The notes: a model not told the origin generated them from the sequence alone. Shown: positions 36,504 to 46,502, counted from the first letter of the stretch. The stretch: 64,000 nucleotides of DNA from Rhodococcus sp. HNM0563 (GCF_012726195.1 NZ_JAASAF010000010.1:124001-188000), one strand, 5' to 3'. Made by a program: numbers and translations.

Positions 36504-38963
36504 GTGTACGACCCCGAGTTCAGCCTCGAGTACGACCGGTTCGATCCCGAGGCGGAGGGCCTGAGGGAATCGATGACCTCCACCGGCAACGGGTACTTCT
36601 GTTCCCGCGGCGCCGCCGAATGGGAGGACACGGGCGAGGTCCACTACCCCGGCACCTACGCGCATCGCTGCTACAACCGCGAGACCACCATCATGGGCGG
36701 AAGTCCCGTCCTCAACGAGGACCTGGTCAACCTTCCGAACTGGCTCGTTCTCAAACTGCGCATCGACGGCGAGGACGCGATCCGGTTGTCGACCGTCGAG
36801 GTGCTCGCCTACCGGCACGTGTACGACATCCGCACCGCGACGGTCATCCGAGAACTTCGCTTCCGGGACCGGAACGGCCGCGAGACGTCTTTGGCAAGTC
36901 GACGTTTCGTCAGCATGGCGCATTCGCATCAGGGCGCACTCGAGTGGACACTCACGCCCGAGAACTGGTCCGGCCGCGTCGAGATCGTCTCGGCGATCGA
37001 CGGTCGTGTGTCGAATCGCGCGGTCGCGCGTTATCGCGATCTCGAGGGACGTCACCTCGATCCGGTCACCCCTCGCACCTTCGGTCCTGACACGATCGCA
37101 TTGAAAGTTCAGATCCGGCAGTCGGACATCTACATCGCGCAGGCTGCGCGAACCCGGGTGTTCTCCGGTAACAACACCGAGCCCGTCGATGTCGAGCGCG
37201 ACCTGTATCAGATGGAGGACTACATCCAGCAGGTCCTGGCCTTCGAGGTCGCCGAGGGGAGCGCGGTCCGCGTGGAGAAGATCGTGTCGATGTTCACCTC
37301 ACGTGACGATGCGATCACCGAGCCGCTCGCGTCCGCCGGCCGACATGTGTTGCGTTACTCCGATTTCGCCGCGGCCTGGGACGAGCACGCCGCAGCTTGG
37401 GAGGAGCTGTGGGACATCTGCGATATCCGGCTGCCCAGGGAGCCCCGCACACAGTTGCTGTTGCGCTTGCACGTCGCGCATGTCCTGCAGGTGTGTTCCC
37501 GTCACACTTCGCGTCTGGATGCGGGTGTCCCGGCACGTGGACTCAACGGTGAGGCCTATCGCGGGCATGTCTTCTGGGACGAGCTGTACGTGTATCCGTT
37601 TCTGGACCTAAGGATCCCGGAGGTCACCAAAGGGCTGATCATGTATCGGTACCGGCGGTTGTCCGAGGCCCAGGCCGCAGCGACCGAGGCCGGGTACCGG
37701 GGTGCGATGTACCCGTGGCAGAGCGGATCCGACGGAACAGAGGAAACCCAGCTCGTCCATCTCAATCCGCTGTCGGGGCTGTGGGATCCGGACCTGAGCC
37801 GTCATCAGCGACACGTGAGTGCGGCGATCTTCTACAACGTGTGGAGGTACTACCAGGCGACGGACGACTTCGAATTCCTCGCCGACCACGGCGCGGAGAT
37901 GATGCTCGAGATCACGCGGTTCTGGGCATCGATAGCCGAGTACAACCCCGAGCGCGATCGCTACGAGATCCACGGGGTGATGGGGCCCGACGAGTTCCAT
38001 GAGCGCTATCCCGACTCGGACGAGGCCGGGTTGCACAACAACGCATATACGAACGTGATGGTGGCGTGGATCGCCGGAAAGGCGATCGAGGTGCTCGAAC
38101 TGCTGTCGACGAGCAGGCAGACGGCGCTGCGAGCAGCACTACGGGTGACCAACGAGGAATTGCAGCGTTGGTCGGAGATGAGCCGGAAGATGTTCGTGCC
38201 GTTCCATGACGGCGTGATCACTCAGTTCGAGGGATACGAGAAACTCGACGAGATCGATTGGGATCATTATCGCGCGGAGTATTCGAACATCCAGAGGATG
38301 GACCGGATCCTGCGTGCCGAGGGGCACGATCCCAATCGCTCCAAGGTGTCGAAACAGGCGGATGCGGTGATGCTGTTCTTCTTGTTCGACGACAACGAAT
38401 TGCGGCCGATATTCGACCGGCTCGGCTACGAGTACGACCGTGATCTGGTGCGGCGCACAGTCGAATACTACGACGAACGCACCTCGCACGGTTCCACGCT
38501 CAGCTTCGTCGCGTACGCGGGTGTCTTGGCAGGGTTCGATCCCGAATCCTCATGGGAACGGTTCAAGGTGGCTCTCGAAAGCGATGTGAGCGACCTGCAG
38601 GGCGGTACCACCAAGGAGGGCATCCACTTGGGGGTGATGGCCGGAACGCTGGATCTGGTGCAACGCTATTTCGTCGGTGCCCGGATCTACGGCGGTGTGC
38701 TGGTGTTCCGACCGCGGTTGATTCCTCATCTCGATGGGGTGTCGTTCTCGATGCGGTATCGGGGCACTCCGCTGCGCGTGCAGATCTCCGGTGAGACGTT
38801 GTCGGTGTGTGCGCAAGTCGAAGGTTTCCGGGTGCCGGTGCGGGTGGCTGTGAACGGAGAGTCTTTGCAACTCGGCCCCGGAGAAACGCACGAGTTCCAC
38901 ATTCCACCGACTCCCCTGCCGACCGCACAGACATCCCGGCGAGACGAGGAGGCGCGCCCGTGA
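36504..38963 (+). CDS. GH65 disaccharide phosphorylase/hydrolase (trehalose-, kojibiose- or maltose-phosphorylase type)
   Basis: 819 residues. Glycoside hydrolase family 65: N-terminal beta-sandwich (about 1-270), linker, (alpha/alpha)6 barrel and a C-terminal beta domain. The catalytic acid is the Glu in HGVMGPDEFHERYP. Other family marks are GYRGAMYPWQSGSDGTE, FWDELYVYPFLDL, KQADAVMLFFLF and ERTSHGSTLS. HGSTLS-type residues in this region bind phosphate in phosphorylases, favouring phosphorolysis over hydrolysis. M. tuberculosis has the same pair (Rv3401 with HAD Rv3400). Start is GTG at 36504 with AGGAGGT upstream. The next gene overlaps by four bases and would convert the released beta-glucose-1-phosphate. 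Exact linkage specificity cannot be read. Confidence 0.9.
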   Translation: MYDPEFSLEYDRFDPEAEGLRESMTSTGNGYFCSRGAAEWEDTGEVHYPGTYAHRCYNRETTIMGGSPVLNEDLVNLPNWLVLKLRIDGEDAIRLSTVEVLAYRHVYDIRTATVIRELRFRDRNGRETSLASRRFVSMAHSHQGALEWTLTPENWSGRVEIVSAIDGRVSNRAVARYRDLEGRHLDPVTPRTFGPDTIALKVQIRQSDIYIAQAARTRVFSGNNTEPVDVERDLYQMEDYIQQVLAFEVAEGSAVRVEKIVSMFTSRDDAITEPLASAGRHVLRYSDFAAAWDEHAAAWEELWDICDIRLPREPRTQLLLRLHVAHVLQVCSRHTSRLDAGVPARGLNGEAYRGHVFWDELYVYPFLDLRIPEVTKGLIMYRYRRLSEAQAAATEAGYRGAMYPWQSGSDGTEETQLVHLNPLSGLWDPDLSRHQRHVSAAIFYNVWRYYQATDDFEFLADHGAEMMLEITRFWASIAEYNPERDRYEIHGVMGPDEFHERYPDSDEAGLHNNAYTNVMVAWIAGKAIEVLELLSTSRQTALRAALRVTNEELQRWSEMSRKMFVPFHDGVITQFEGYEKLDEIDWDHYRAEYSNIQRMDRILRAEGHDPNRSKVSKQADAVMLFFLFDDNELRPIFDRLGYEYDRDLVRRTVEYYDERTSHGSTLSFVAYAGVLAGFDPESSWERFKVALESDVSDLQGGTTKEGIHLGVMAGTLDLVQRYFVGARIYGGVLVFRPRLIPHLDGVSFSMRYRGTPLRVQISGETLSVCAQVEGFRVPVRVAVNGESLQLGPGETHEFHIPPTPLPTAQTSRRDEEARP

Positions 38964-39739
38964 CCGCTGACGTGTCGTCGCGTGCGCCCGGGTTCGCCGG
39001 GGTGATTTTCGATGTCGACGGGGTCCTTGTCGATTCACCGCACGAGCAGGCATGGCGGGAGTCGTTGGCCCAACTCATGACGGGGCCGTGGCGCGATCTG
39101 GCCGGGCGTACGACGTGGACTCCCGATGCGTTCACCTCGCGGGTGTACCGCGAGGTGTTGTCGGGAAAGCCCCGGCACGAGGGCGCGTTGGCGTGCCTCG
39201 AGTACTTCCTGGTCCCGGATGCCCGACGTCGAGAGCGCGAGTATTCCGAGCGTAAACAGACGATGCTGCTCGAGATGATCGAGGCGGGCCGTTTCGATGC
39301 GTACTCCGATGGGGTCCGGTTCGTGTTGGCGATGCGGTCTGCCGGTATCCCGGTGGCGGCCGCGTCGTCGTCGAAGAACGCACGTCGGTTCCTCCGCGCA
39401 ATCCGATTGAGGGACTTCGGGGCGGGCGACGGGGTGTTGCTCGACGTGTTCGACGCCGACCTGTCGGGCCGCGATTTCGCGCAGGGTAAGCCGGACCCGG
39501 AGATCTTTCTCACCGCGGCATCCGAACTCGGAGTTTCGCCGGCGCGATGCGTGGTCGTCGAAGACGCTGTCAGTGGTGTGCAGGCCGCGAAGGCAGGCAC
39601 GATGGTCGCGCTGGGTGTGGCGCGCGCGGGCGACGAGCACGAGTTGGCACAGGCCAGTGCGGATCTTGTCGTGACGTCGCTCGATGAGGTGGATCGTGAG
39701 GCATTCGTCGCCGGACGGTTGGTGCAGCGCGCACACTGA
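38960..39739 (+). CDS. Beta-phosphoglucomutase-like HAD hydrolase
   Basis: 259 residues. Motif I is GVIFDVDGVLVDSPHEQAWR (Asp nucleophile and the Asp+2 acid/base), with a helical cap. AAASSSKNARRFL is motif II, KPDPEIFLTAASELG carries the Lys, and VVEDAVSGVQAAKAG is motif IV. Beta-PGM isomerises beta-glucose-1-phosphate to glucose-6-phosphate. The GTG start overlaps the GH65 stop (GTGA), the classic phosphorylase-mutase pairing, which supports this activity over a general phosphatase. GAGGAGG precedes the start. Confidence 0.9.
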   Translation: MTADVSSRAPGFAGVIFDVDGVLVDSPHEQAWRESLAQLMTGPWRDLAGRTTWTPDAFTSRVYREVLSGKPRHEGALACLEYFLVPDARRREREYSERKQTMLLEMIEAGRFDAYSDGVRFVLAMRSAGIPVAAASSSKNARRFLRAIRLRDFGAGDGVLLDVFDADLSGRDFAQGKPDPEIFLTAASELGVSPARCVVVEDAVSGVQAAKAGTMVALGVARAGDEHELAQASADLVVTSLDEVDREAFVAGRLVQRAH

Positions 39740-39749
39740 CACGGTGGGG

Positions 39750-42146
39750 TCAGCGGTCGAGTCCGCGCCAGCGCCAGTCAGCGATCTCGGGCATGTCCTC
39801 GCCGTGCTTGCGGATGTACTGCTTGTGCCTGATCAGTGTGTTCTTCAGATGTTCGCGCGCGTAGGCGGCCGTCGGGAGGAGGCGTTCGACGCGATCGATG
39901 ACGTCCAACGCCAGATCGAATCGGTCGATTCTGTTGAGCACACACATGTCGAACGGGGTTGTCGTGGTGCCCTCTTCGATGTATCCGCGCACATGGATGT
40001 TGTCGTGGTTGTGGCGGCGGTAGGTGAGCCGGTGGATGAGCCACGGGTATCCGTGGTACGCGAACACGATGGGTGTGTCGGTGGTGAACAGGGCGTCGAA
40101 ATCGGCATCGGGTAGTCCGTGCGGGTGCTCTCGATCGTCCTGCAGACGCATCAGGTCTACGACGTTGACCACCCGGATCCGCAGGTCGGGGAACAGTTCG
40201 TGAAGGATCTCGACGGCGGCGAGAGTTTCCATGGTGGGGACGTCGCCTGCGCAGCCGAGTACGACGTCCGGATCTGCACCGCGGTCGGTACCCGCCCACT
40301 CCCAGATCCCGATTCCTTTGGTGCAGTGCACGATGGCATCGTCGATGGAGAGGTATTGCGGTTGTGGTTGTTTCCCGGCGACGACGACGTTGATGTACTG
40401 GCGGGTGCGCAGGCAGTGGTCGGTGACCGAGAGCAAAGTGTTGGCGTCGGGTGGGAGATAGACGCGGATCACGTCGGACTTCTTGTTGACGACGTGGTCG
40501 ATGAATCCGGGGTCCTGGTGGGAGAACCCATTGTGGTCCTGCCGCCACACATGCGAGGTGAGAAGGTAGTTGAGGGACGGTATGGGACGACGCCAGTGGA
40601 TCCGGTTGGTGGTACGAAGCCATTTGGCATGCTGGTTGACCATCGAGTCGACGATGTGCACGAACGCCTCGTAGCAGGAGAACACTCCGTGACGTCCGGT
40701 CAGCAGGTACCCCTCGAGCCAGCCCTGGCACGTGTGCTCCGAGAGGATCTCCATGACCCGGCCGTCGGGTGCGAGATGTTCGTCGGTCGGCAGGATCTCG
40801 GCGTTCCAGGCGCGGTCGGTGGCGTCGAGCACGTCGCCCAGCCGGTTGGAATTGTGTTCGTCGGGAGCGACCATGCGGAAGGTTGTCGGATTGTCGCGCA
40901 TGACATCCCGGAGGAAGGTTCCCAGGATTCGTGTGGACTCGGCGAAATCGTATCCGGGGCGATCGACGGTGACCGCGTGGTCGCGGAAATCCGGCAGTGC
41001 GAGATCCCGGATCGCGGGACCGCCATTGGCGTGCGGATTGGCGCTCATGCGTCGAAACCCGACGGGGTTCAGGGCGCGAAGAGCCACCACGGGTGTCCCG
41101 TTGTCGTCGAACAGTTCATCCGGGCGGTAGCTGCGCAGCCACCGTTCGAGAATGTCACGGTGCTCGTCGTCGTCGCGGGCGTGCGCGAACGGCACCTGAT
41201 GGGCCCGCCAGGTGCCTTCGATCGGGAGTCCGTCCACCTCGACCGGGCCGGTCCAGCCCTTCGGAGAACGCAGCACGATCATCGGCCAGGAAGGTCGATC
41301 ACTGCTACCGGACAGCCGGGCTTCCTGCTGGATCTCGGTGATGCGGTCGAGGCTGCGGTCGAGCGCGTCGGCGAAGTGCCGGTGCATATATTCCGGGTCG
41401 TGTCCCGAGACGATGATCGGATCGTGCCCGTATCCCCGGAGCAGCGATTCGAGTTCGTCGCCGCCGATGCGGTCGAGCAGCGTGGGGTTGGCGATCTTGT
41501 ATCCGTTGAGGTGCAGGATCGGGAGTACGGCGCCGTCGCGGCGAGGATCGACGAATTTGTTGGAATGCCAGCTCGCGGCGAGCGGGCCGGTCTCGGCTTC
41601 GCCGTCTCCGATCACTGCTGCGACCACGAGGTCTGGGTTGTCGAATGCGGCACCGTAGGCGTGGGAAAGCGCGTATCCGAGCTCTCCGCCCTCGTGGATG
41701 GACCCGGGGGTCTCCGGGGCGACGTGGCTGGGGATGCCGCCGGGAAACGAGAACTGGGTGAACAAGCGGCGCATGCCGGATTCGTCCTGGGAGACGTCGG
41801 GGTAGATCTCGCTGTATGTTCCTTCGAGCCACGCTGCCGCGACCGGTCCGGGCCCACCGTGGCCGGGCCCCATGACATACATCATGTCGAGGTCCCGGGC
41901 GAGGATCGCGCGGTTCAGATGCGCGTAGACGAAATTGAGCCCCGGTGTGGTGCCCCAGTGCCCGAGGAGGCGCGGTTTGATGTGCTCCGCGCGTAGCGGT
42001 TCGCGTAGCAGCGGGTTGTCCATGAGATAGATCTGCCCGACGGACAGGTAATTCGCGGCGCGCCACCACGCGTCGAGGTCGTGGACGTCGTCGTCCGACA
42101 ACGTGGTGGGTTCGGTGGAGGTCGGGGGTTCAGCAGAATCGGGCAT
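39750..42146 (-). CDS. xfp: Xylulose-5-P/fructose-6-P phosphoketolase
   Basis: 798 residues, typical length. TPP enzyme cleaving xylulose-5-P (and often fructose-6-P) with phosphate to acetyl-phosphate plus glyceraldehyde-3-P or erythrose-4-P. Seen: [68 protein letters not shown] and [19 protein letters not shown] (TPP site), and the phosphate-site [17 protein letters not shown]. The ATG at 42146 was chosen with GAGGAA upstream. Its promoter region has a 9-bp dyad and two tandem 16-mers. No acetate kinase or phosphotransacetylase is adjacent. It converges on the trehalose unit with a 10-bp gap. Confidence 0.96.
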   Translation of the reverse strand: MPDSAEPPTSTEPTTLSDDDVHDLDAWWRAANYLSVGQIYLMDNPLLREPLRAEHIKPRLLGHWGTTPGLNFVYAHLNRAILARDLDMMYVMGPGHGGPGPVAAAWLEGTYSEIYPDVSQDESGMRRLFTQFSFPGGIPSHVAPETPGSIHEGGELGYALSHAYGAAFDNPDLVVAAVIGDGEAETGPLAASWHSNKFVDPRRDGAVLPILHLNGYKIANPTLLDRIGGDELESLLRGYGHDPIIVSGHDPEYMHRHFADALDRSLDRITEIQQEARLSGSSDRPSWPMIVLRSPKGWTGPVEVDGLPIEGTWRAHQVPFAHARDDDEHRDILERWLRSYRPDELFDDNGTPVVALRALNPVGFRRMSANPHANGGPAIRDLALPDFRDHAVTVDRPGYDFAESTRILGTFLRDVMRDNPTTFRMVAPDEHNSNRLGDVLDATDRAWNAEILPTDEHLAPDGRVMEILSEHTCQGWLEGYLLTGRHGVFSCYEAFVHIVDSMVNQHAKWLRTTNRIHWRRPIPSLNYLLTSHVWRQDHNGFSHQDPGFIDHVVNKKSDVIRVYLPPDANTLLSVTDHCLRTRQYINVVVAGKQPQPQYLSIDDAIVHCTKGIGIWEWAGTDRGADPDVVLGCAGDVPTMETLAAVEILHELFPDLRIRVVNVVDLMRLQDDREHPHGLPDADFDALFTTDTPIVFAYHGYPWLIHRLTYRRHNHDNIHVRGYIEEGTTTTPFDMCVLNRIDRFDLALDVIDRVERLLPTAAYAREHLKNTLIRHKQYIRKHGEDMPEIADWRWRGLDR

Positions 42147-42175
42147 CTGGATCGGGTTCCTCGTCTCGACAGCGA

Positions 42176-42204
42176 CCGATCGTGATCTTGTGGTGCACGA
42201 TCGG
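42176..42204. promoter_or_regulatory. Inverted repeat in the phosphoketolase upstream region
   Basis: CCGATCGTG (42176-42184) and CACGATCGG (42196-42204) form a perfect 9-bp dyad with an 11-base spacer, 30 bp upstream of the xfp ATG. Symmetry and distance fit an operator overlapping the transcription start. Confidence 0.5.
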
Positions 42205-42257
42205 CTCATGTCCGTAGCCTCTGCGTGCACGGTACCCACCGCACAGGCGTTGCAATC

Positions 42258-42289
42258 GTCGATCTCGAATTCGGTCGATCTCGAATTCG
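42258..42289. repeat. Two tandem 16-bp repeats upstream of phosphoketolase
   Basis: GTCGATCTCGAATTCG is repeated exactly at 42258-42273 and 42274-42289 with no spacer; each unit holds the CGAATTCG palindrome. They sit between the xfp promoter and the end of the recombinase gene. They could bind a regulator of xfp or serve the adjacent recombinase. Confidence 0.7.
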
Positions 42290-42314
42290 AGGGGGTGACC
42301 ATGGTCGGAGCGGC

Positions 42315-43469
42315 TCAGAGCCCGAGGCGGGTGACTGCGTTGGCGACCAGGCCGGCGTGCTGTCTGCTGTAGAGCGCGACCATGCGCTCGTCGGCGTGCC
42401 CGGTCTGGGTCATGATCGTCTGGGTGGTGGCGCCGCCGCGGACGGCCTGGGTGACGAATCCGGCGCGCAGACTGTGCCCGCCGAGGGTCGCGACGAGTTC
42501 GTCACTGAATCCTGCACGGCGAGCACGTCGTTGGATCATCGAGTGTACCGATTGTCCGGAGAGCGCTGCGGCGCCGAGCGACCCGGTGCGGTGCACCGGA
42601 CGGAACAGCGCGCGGTTGCCGACGGGTGTCGTTCCTGCGGCCAGGCCTCGACAGCAGTGTTGCACCGGGCCGTCGTCCCCGTGCTCGAGTAGCGCCGCGA
42701 CGGCAGACCTGCCGCCGTCGTCCCAGGTGTCGAGGACTTCGCGCCAGCGCCGATACGCGCACACCGGGCACGTGTGCGGGTCCTGGCCGTGCGGGAGAGT
42801 GACCGTGCGCCCACGCGCCGCGCGATCGGTCTTGGACTGCCGGATTGTGACGTAGAGGCCGTCGGCTCGGTGTGGGACGACATCGGCGACGGTGAGGGCG
42901 GTCATCTCGGAGCGGCGCAGCGCCCCGGCGAGGCCCATGAGCAGTAGCGCGGCGTCGCGGCGCTCGGCGACGCGTTCGGCCCATCCGGCAGTCGCCGCGT
43001 CGATGCGCATGTGGGTGAGGATCGTGCGGATGTCGTCGGTGAGCAGCGGTGTACGGCGTGCAGGTGGGGTGGCGCGGTCGCGGCGGATGCCCCGGAGGAG
43101 TTCGCGGACCGATTCGTGCTGGCCCGGTTTCGGGTATCCGGCGAGAGAGTGCATTTTGTTGATGGTCGAGACCCACCGGGACAGCGTCGACGGTGCGTAG
43201 GCGTGGCGGCCGTCGGCGCGGACCTCCACCGATTTCTCGGTGACGAACCAGGAAATCTGCTCGGGTGTTGCAGGGAGCGGGGTGTGCCCGGTGGTGACGC
43301 ACCAGCGGGTGTAGGTGTCCCAGTCCGTCAGTTGCGCCGCGCGGGTGTTGTCGGAGGCGGCTTTGTCCCGGAGCCGGCGCATCGCGTCGGTGATGGTGTC
43401 CGGTGGTTGCGGGGTGTGGTGCGCGAGGTCCGGTGGGGTGACGACCTCGGAACTGTGTTCGGTGCTCAT
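42315..43469 (-). CDS. Tyrosine recombinase/integrase
   Basis: 384 residues. N-terminal SAM-like DNA-binding domain (about 28-130, NTRAAQLTDWDTYTRWC, TLSRWVSTINKMHSLAG), then the catalytic domain with all expected residues: Arg185 in AGALRRSEM, Lys213 in QSKTDRAARG, His332-x-x-Arg335 in GGHSLRAGF, His358 in TQTGHAD, and Tyr367 in MVALYSRQ. A CPVC pair (234/237) in PHTCPVCAYRRW may bind metal. It follows pepN by six bases and may be read from it. No excisionase, phage gene, tRNA or obvious att site was found nearby, so it looks like a stand-alone recombinase or the relic of an element. ATG start. Confidence 0.9.
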   Translation of the reverse strand: MSTEHSSEVVTPPDLAHHTPQPPDTITDAMRRLRDKAASDNTRAAQLTDWDTYTRWCVTTGHTPLPATPEQISWFVTEKSVEVRADGRHAYAPSTLSRWVSTINKMHSLAGYPKPGQHESVRELLRGIRRDRATPPARRTPLLTDDIRTILTHMRIDAATAGWAERVAERRDAALLLMGLAGALRRSEMTALTVADVVPHRADGLYVTIRQSKTDRAARGRTVTLPHGQDPHTCPVCAYRRWREVLDTWDDGGRSAVAALLEHGDDGPVQHCCRGLAAGTTPVGNRALFRPVHRTGSLGAAALSGQSVHSMIQRRARRAGFSDELVATLGGHSLRAGFVTQAVRGGATTQTIMTQTGHADERMVALYSRQHAGLVANAVTRLGL

Positions 43470-43475
43470 GCTCGG

Positions 43476-45971
43476 TCAGGCCTCATTGACCTGTTGGACG
43501 CGTAGGTCCCGGGCGAGGTGGTCGCGTTGTTCGATGACGAGGCGTCGCAGAGCGCCAGGGGCGTCGGTGTTCGCTGCGAGCCACGTGTCGACCGGGTCGA
43601 GTGTGTCGGCTGCGGGGAACAGTCCGAGGACGATGCGGCGGGCGATCTCGATACTGCGTTCGGACCAGGTGTCTCGCAGGAGTGCGAAGTAGTCGCTGTC
43701 GTAGGGGCCGGTGAGGTCGCGGCGCTCACCGGCGCGGAACCCGCTGATGGTGGCGTCGAGGTGGTCGTTGGTGAGGGTGTGGTCGGCGCAGATCGCCGCC
43801 CACGCGTGGGCTTTGACCTCTGCGCGAGGGCGGGCGTTCATGGCTCGCAGGTGCGCGGTGCGGCCCGTGGCGGTGGAGTCACGGGACAGTTCGTCGTCGA
43901 GATCGGGCTTGTCGGCGTATCCGGTGGCGGTCAGCGCCGTCCACCACGCCCACCGCAGGTCTGCATCGAGTGCGAGGCCCGCCGGTGCGGGAGTGGTCCC
44001 GTCGAGTATCGCTCTGAGGTCGGTGGCGCGGTGGGTGTCCAGGGCGGCGGCAGCACCGACTGCGCGTGCGAAGGCGAGTTGGGCTCCGCTGCCGGGTTCG
44101 GCACTGCCGAGTCCGTGCCACACTGCGTCGAGCCACGCCGCGCGGGTCTGGGGACGGGCCCCGGCGGGAAGATAATGCTCGATCGCGGCGGGTGCGTTGG
44201 CGAGGACCGCGGTGAGAAGCGAGAGGTTCGATTCGTTCGTCGAGAATCGTGTCGCCATGGCGATGTAGCGGGTGGCGGCGAGTTCGCCGTCGCGGGTGGC
44301 GTTCCACAGCGCCGACCAGATCAGGCCGCGTGCGAGGGGGTCGCGGACGCGGTCGAGTGAAGATTCGACGGTGGCGAGAGAGCGTTCGTCCAGGCGGATC
44401 TTGGCGTAGGTGAGATCGTCGTCGTTGAGCAGGATCAGGGGTGCGTCGGGGAGTTCGATGCGAGTGTGGGTGTCGACGGCGTCGATCTCGACGCGGTAGG
44501 TGCGGACGAGGTCGCGTGCGGGGTTGTGGTCGTAGCAGGCGACGGCGATCCGGTGGGGGCGCGGGTCGGTCTGCACGATGTCGTGATGACCGTTGCCGGT
44601 GTGTTCGAGGGTCAGCGTCGAGACTCCGGAGGTCTGCAGCCAGGCGCGAGCCCATTCGGTGAGGTCGCGACCGGAGGTGCTGGACAGTTCGGCGAGGAGG
44701 TCGTCGAGCGTGGTGTTGCCGTACGCGTGGGCGTGGAAGTAGCGGCGGGCGCCGTCGAAGAAGGCGTCGCGGCCGACATAGGCGACGAGTTGTTTGAGGA
44801 CGCTGGCGCCTTTGGCGTAGGTGATGCCGTCGAAGTTGAGTTTGGCGGCTTCGAGGTCGACGATGTCGGCGACGATCGGGTGGGTGGTGGGGAGTTGGTC
44901 CTGCAGGTAGGCCCATGCCTTGCGGCGGTTGGCGAAGGCAACCCAGGCATCGGTGTATTTCGTTGCTTCGGCGCTGACGAGGGCACCCATGTAGTCCGCG
45001 AAGCTCTCCTTGAGCCACAGATCGTCCCACCATCTCATGGTGACGAGGTCGCCGAACCACATGTGTGCCATCTCGTGCAGGATCGTGTTGGCGCGGGCCT
45101 GGTACTGGGCTTCGGTGGCGGCGCCGCGGAAGACGTAGGCCTCGGTGAAAGTGACGCAGCCGGGGTTCTCCATGGCTCCGAGGTTGTATTCGGGAACGAA
45201 CACCTGGTCGTACTTGCCGAATGGGTACGGGTAGTCGAAGTGTTCGGCATAGAAGTCGAGGCCCTCGGTGGTGACCTGGAGGATCTCGTCGGCGTCGAGG
45301 TGTTCTGCGAGCGAGGCGCGGCACAGCACCCGCAGCGGCACGGTGAGTTCTCCTCTGCTCCAGGTCGAGTCGACGCGGTGGTACGGCCCGGCAACGATGG
45401 CCGTGATGTAGGTGGAGATGGGCAGGGTCGGGGCGAACGTCACGGTCTGGTTGTCGCCGCCCCGCTGGCGGTGATCGACGGCCTGGTTCGAGATGACCTG
45501 CCAGTGTGCGGGCGCGGTGACCACGAACGTGTAGGCGCCTTTGAGGTCGGGTTGCTCGAAGCAGGCGAATACGCGGCGTGCGTCGGCCGGTTCGTATTGG
45601 GTGTAGAGGTAGGTTTCGCCGTCGACGGGGTCGAGGAAGCGGTGCAGCCCTTCCCCCGATCTGCTGTAGCGGCCCGTGGCGACGATGGTGACGACGTTGA
45701 TTTCGCGGAGTCCGCTGATGGTGATTCGTGCGCCGTCGTAGACGACGGGGATCAGGTCGCCGTTGACCGTCACTGATTCGACGGAGTCGCCGAGGAAATC
45801 GAGCCAGGCTTCCGGGGCGGAGGCGGTGAACTCGACGGTGGTCACCGTGGGGAATCCGGTGCGGTCCGGGTCGACGGCACCGCGGAGGTCGAGTTCGACG
45901 TGGTAGGAGTGCACGTCGAGAGCGCGGGCGCGCGCGGAAGTTTCAGCTCGGGACAGGTTGGCGGAACTCAC
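43476..45971 (-). CDS. pepN: Aminopeptidase N, M1 family
   Basis: 831 residues. Zn metallopeptidase removing N-terminal residues in cytosolic peptide turnover, downstream of the proteasome and Clp. N-terminal beta domain (SYHVELDLRGAVDP onward), exopeptidase motif NLGAMENPGC, and zinc site HEMAHMWFGD with the second Glu in LWLKESFADYMG. A C-terminal helical ERAP1-like domain completes the protein. GTG start at 45971 without an obvious ribosome site; family length agrees. The recombinase gene starts seven bases after its stop. Confidence 0.95.
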   Translation of the reverse strand: MSSANLSRAETSARARALDVHSYHVELDLRGAVDPDRTGFPTVTTVEFTASAPEAWLDFLGDSVESVTVNGDLIPVVYDGARITISGLREINVVTIVATGRYSRSGEGLHRFLDPVDGETYLYTQYEPADARRVFACFEQPDLKGAYTFVVTAPAHWQVISNQAVDHRQRGGDNQTVTFAPTLPISTYITAIVAGPYHRVDSTWSRGELTVPLRVLCRASLAEHLDADEILQVTTEGLDFYAEHFDYPYPFGKYDQVFVPEYNLGAMENPGCVTFTEAYVFRGAATEAQYQARANTILHEMAHMWFGDLVTMRWWDDLWLKESFADYMGALVSAEATKYTDAWVAFANRRKAWAYLQDQLPTTHPIVADIVDLEAAKLNFDGITYAKGASVLKQLVAYVGRDAFFDGARRYFHAHAYGNTTLDDLLAELSSTSGRDLTEWARAWLQTSGVSTLTLEHTGNGHHDIVQTDPRPHRIAVACYDHNPARDLVRTYRVEIDAVDTHTRIELPDAPLILLNDDDLTYAKIRLDERSLATVESSLDRVRDPLARGLIWSALWNATRDGELAATRYIAMATRFSTNESNLSLLTAVLANAPAAIEHYLPAGARPQTRAAWLDAVWHGLGSAEPGSGAQLAFARAVGAAAALDTHRATDLRAILDGTTPAPAGLALDADLRWAWWTALTATGYADKPDLDDELSRDSTATGRTAHLRAMNARPRAEVKAHAWAAICADHTLTNDHLDATISGFRAGERRDLTGPYDSDYFALLRDTWSERSIEIARRIVLGLFPAADTLDPVDTWLAANTDAPGALRRLVIEQRDHLARDLRVQQVNEA

Positions 45972-46049
45972 GGATCCGATCCTGCCATTGCGGCGGCGAT
46001 TTCTGGCCGGCTCCGGTCGGTATGCGTGTGTCGGCGGGTGCGCTTGTGC

Positions 46050-46502
46050 CTATCGGCGGGTCAGGGTCGTCCAGTCGGGGTCGAGTTCTCCGAGGAGCAG
46101 ATCCTGTTCGTCAGCAAGCGGTTCGGACAGTGGAAGCGGCACGAAACGGCAGGCGAACCGCAGTCCTGAATCGGTGTCGTCGCTGCGGACTATGTGGATC
46201 CAGGTGTCCGGGGCATCATCGGGGGCCCGGAGATGGAGGACGTGGGTGTGCCGGGGTTGCCCGGTGACCGGGTGCGGTCGGCGATCGATACCGGCCGTCC
46301 CGATCACCCTGCAGAGCGCGAGGCCGGTCTCTTCGGTGACTTCGCGGAGCGCGGCAGCGTGGGGGTCTTCCCCTGTGCGGATGCCTCCGGCGGGGATCTG
46401 AGTGCCCGCGTCGGGGATACCGACGTGGTCGAACACGAGCAGTTCGGGTCCTGTGTGGTCGCGCATCACGTAGGCGGCGATGCGTTTTCGGAGTGTCTGC
46501 AC
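46050..46502 (-). CDS. NUDIX hydrolase
   Basis: 150 residues. Complete Nudix box: GGIRTGEDPHAAALREVTEE followed by TGL fits G-x5-E-x7-REVTEETGL, so the metal site is intact. N-terminal strand KRIAAYVMRDHTGPELLVFDH. The family hydrolyses nucleoside diphosphates linked to another group; substrate unknown. GTG start is weakly supported. It follows the SDR gene by about 70 bp on the same strand. Confidence 0.88.
   Translation of the reverse strand: MQTLRKRIAAYVMRDHTGPELLVFDHVGIPDAGTQIPAGGIRTGEDPHAAALREVTEETGLALCRVIGTAGIDRRPHPVTGQPRHTHVLHLRAPDDAPDTWIHIVRSDDTDSGLRFACRFVPLPLSEPLADEQDLLLGELDPDWTTLTRR

Noticed and set aside
42147-42314. tRNA-type attachment site for the recombinase
   Set aside because: No tRNA gene or tRNA 3' end was found here or beside the gene; only the tandem 16-mers and a dyad are present.
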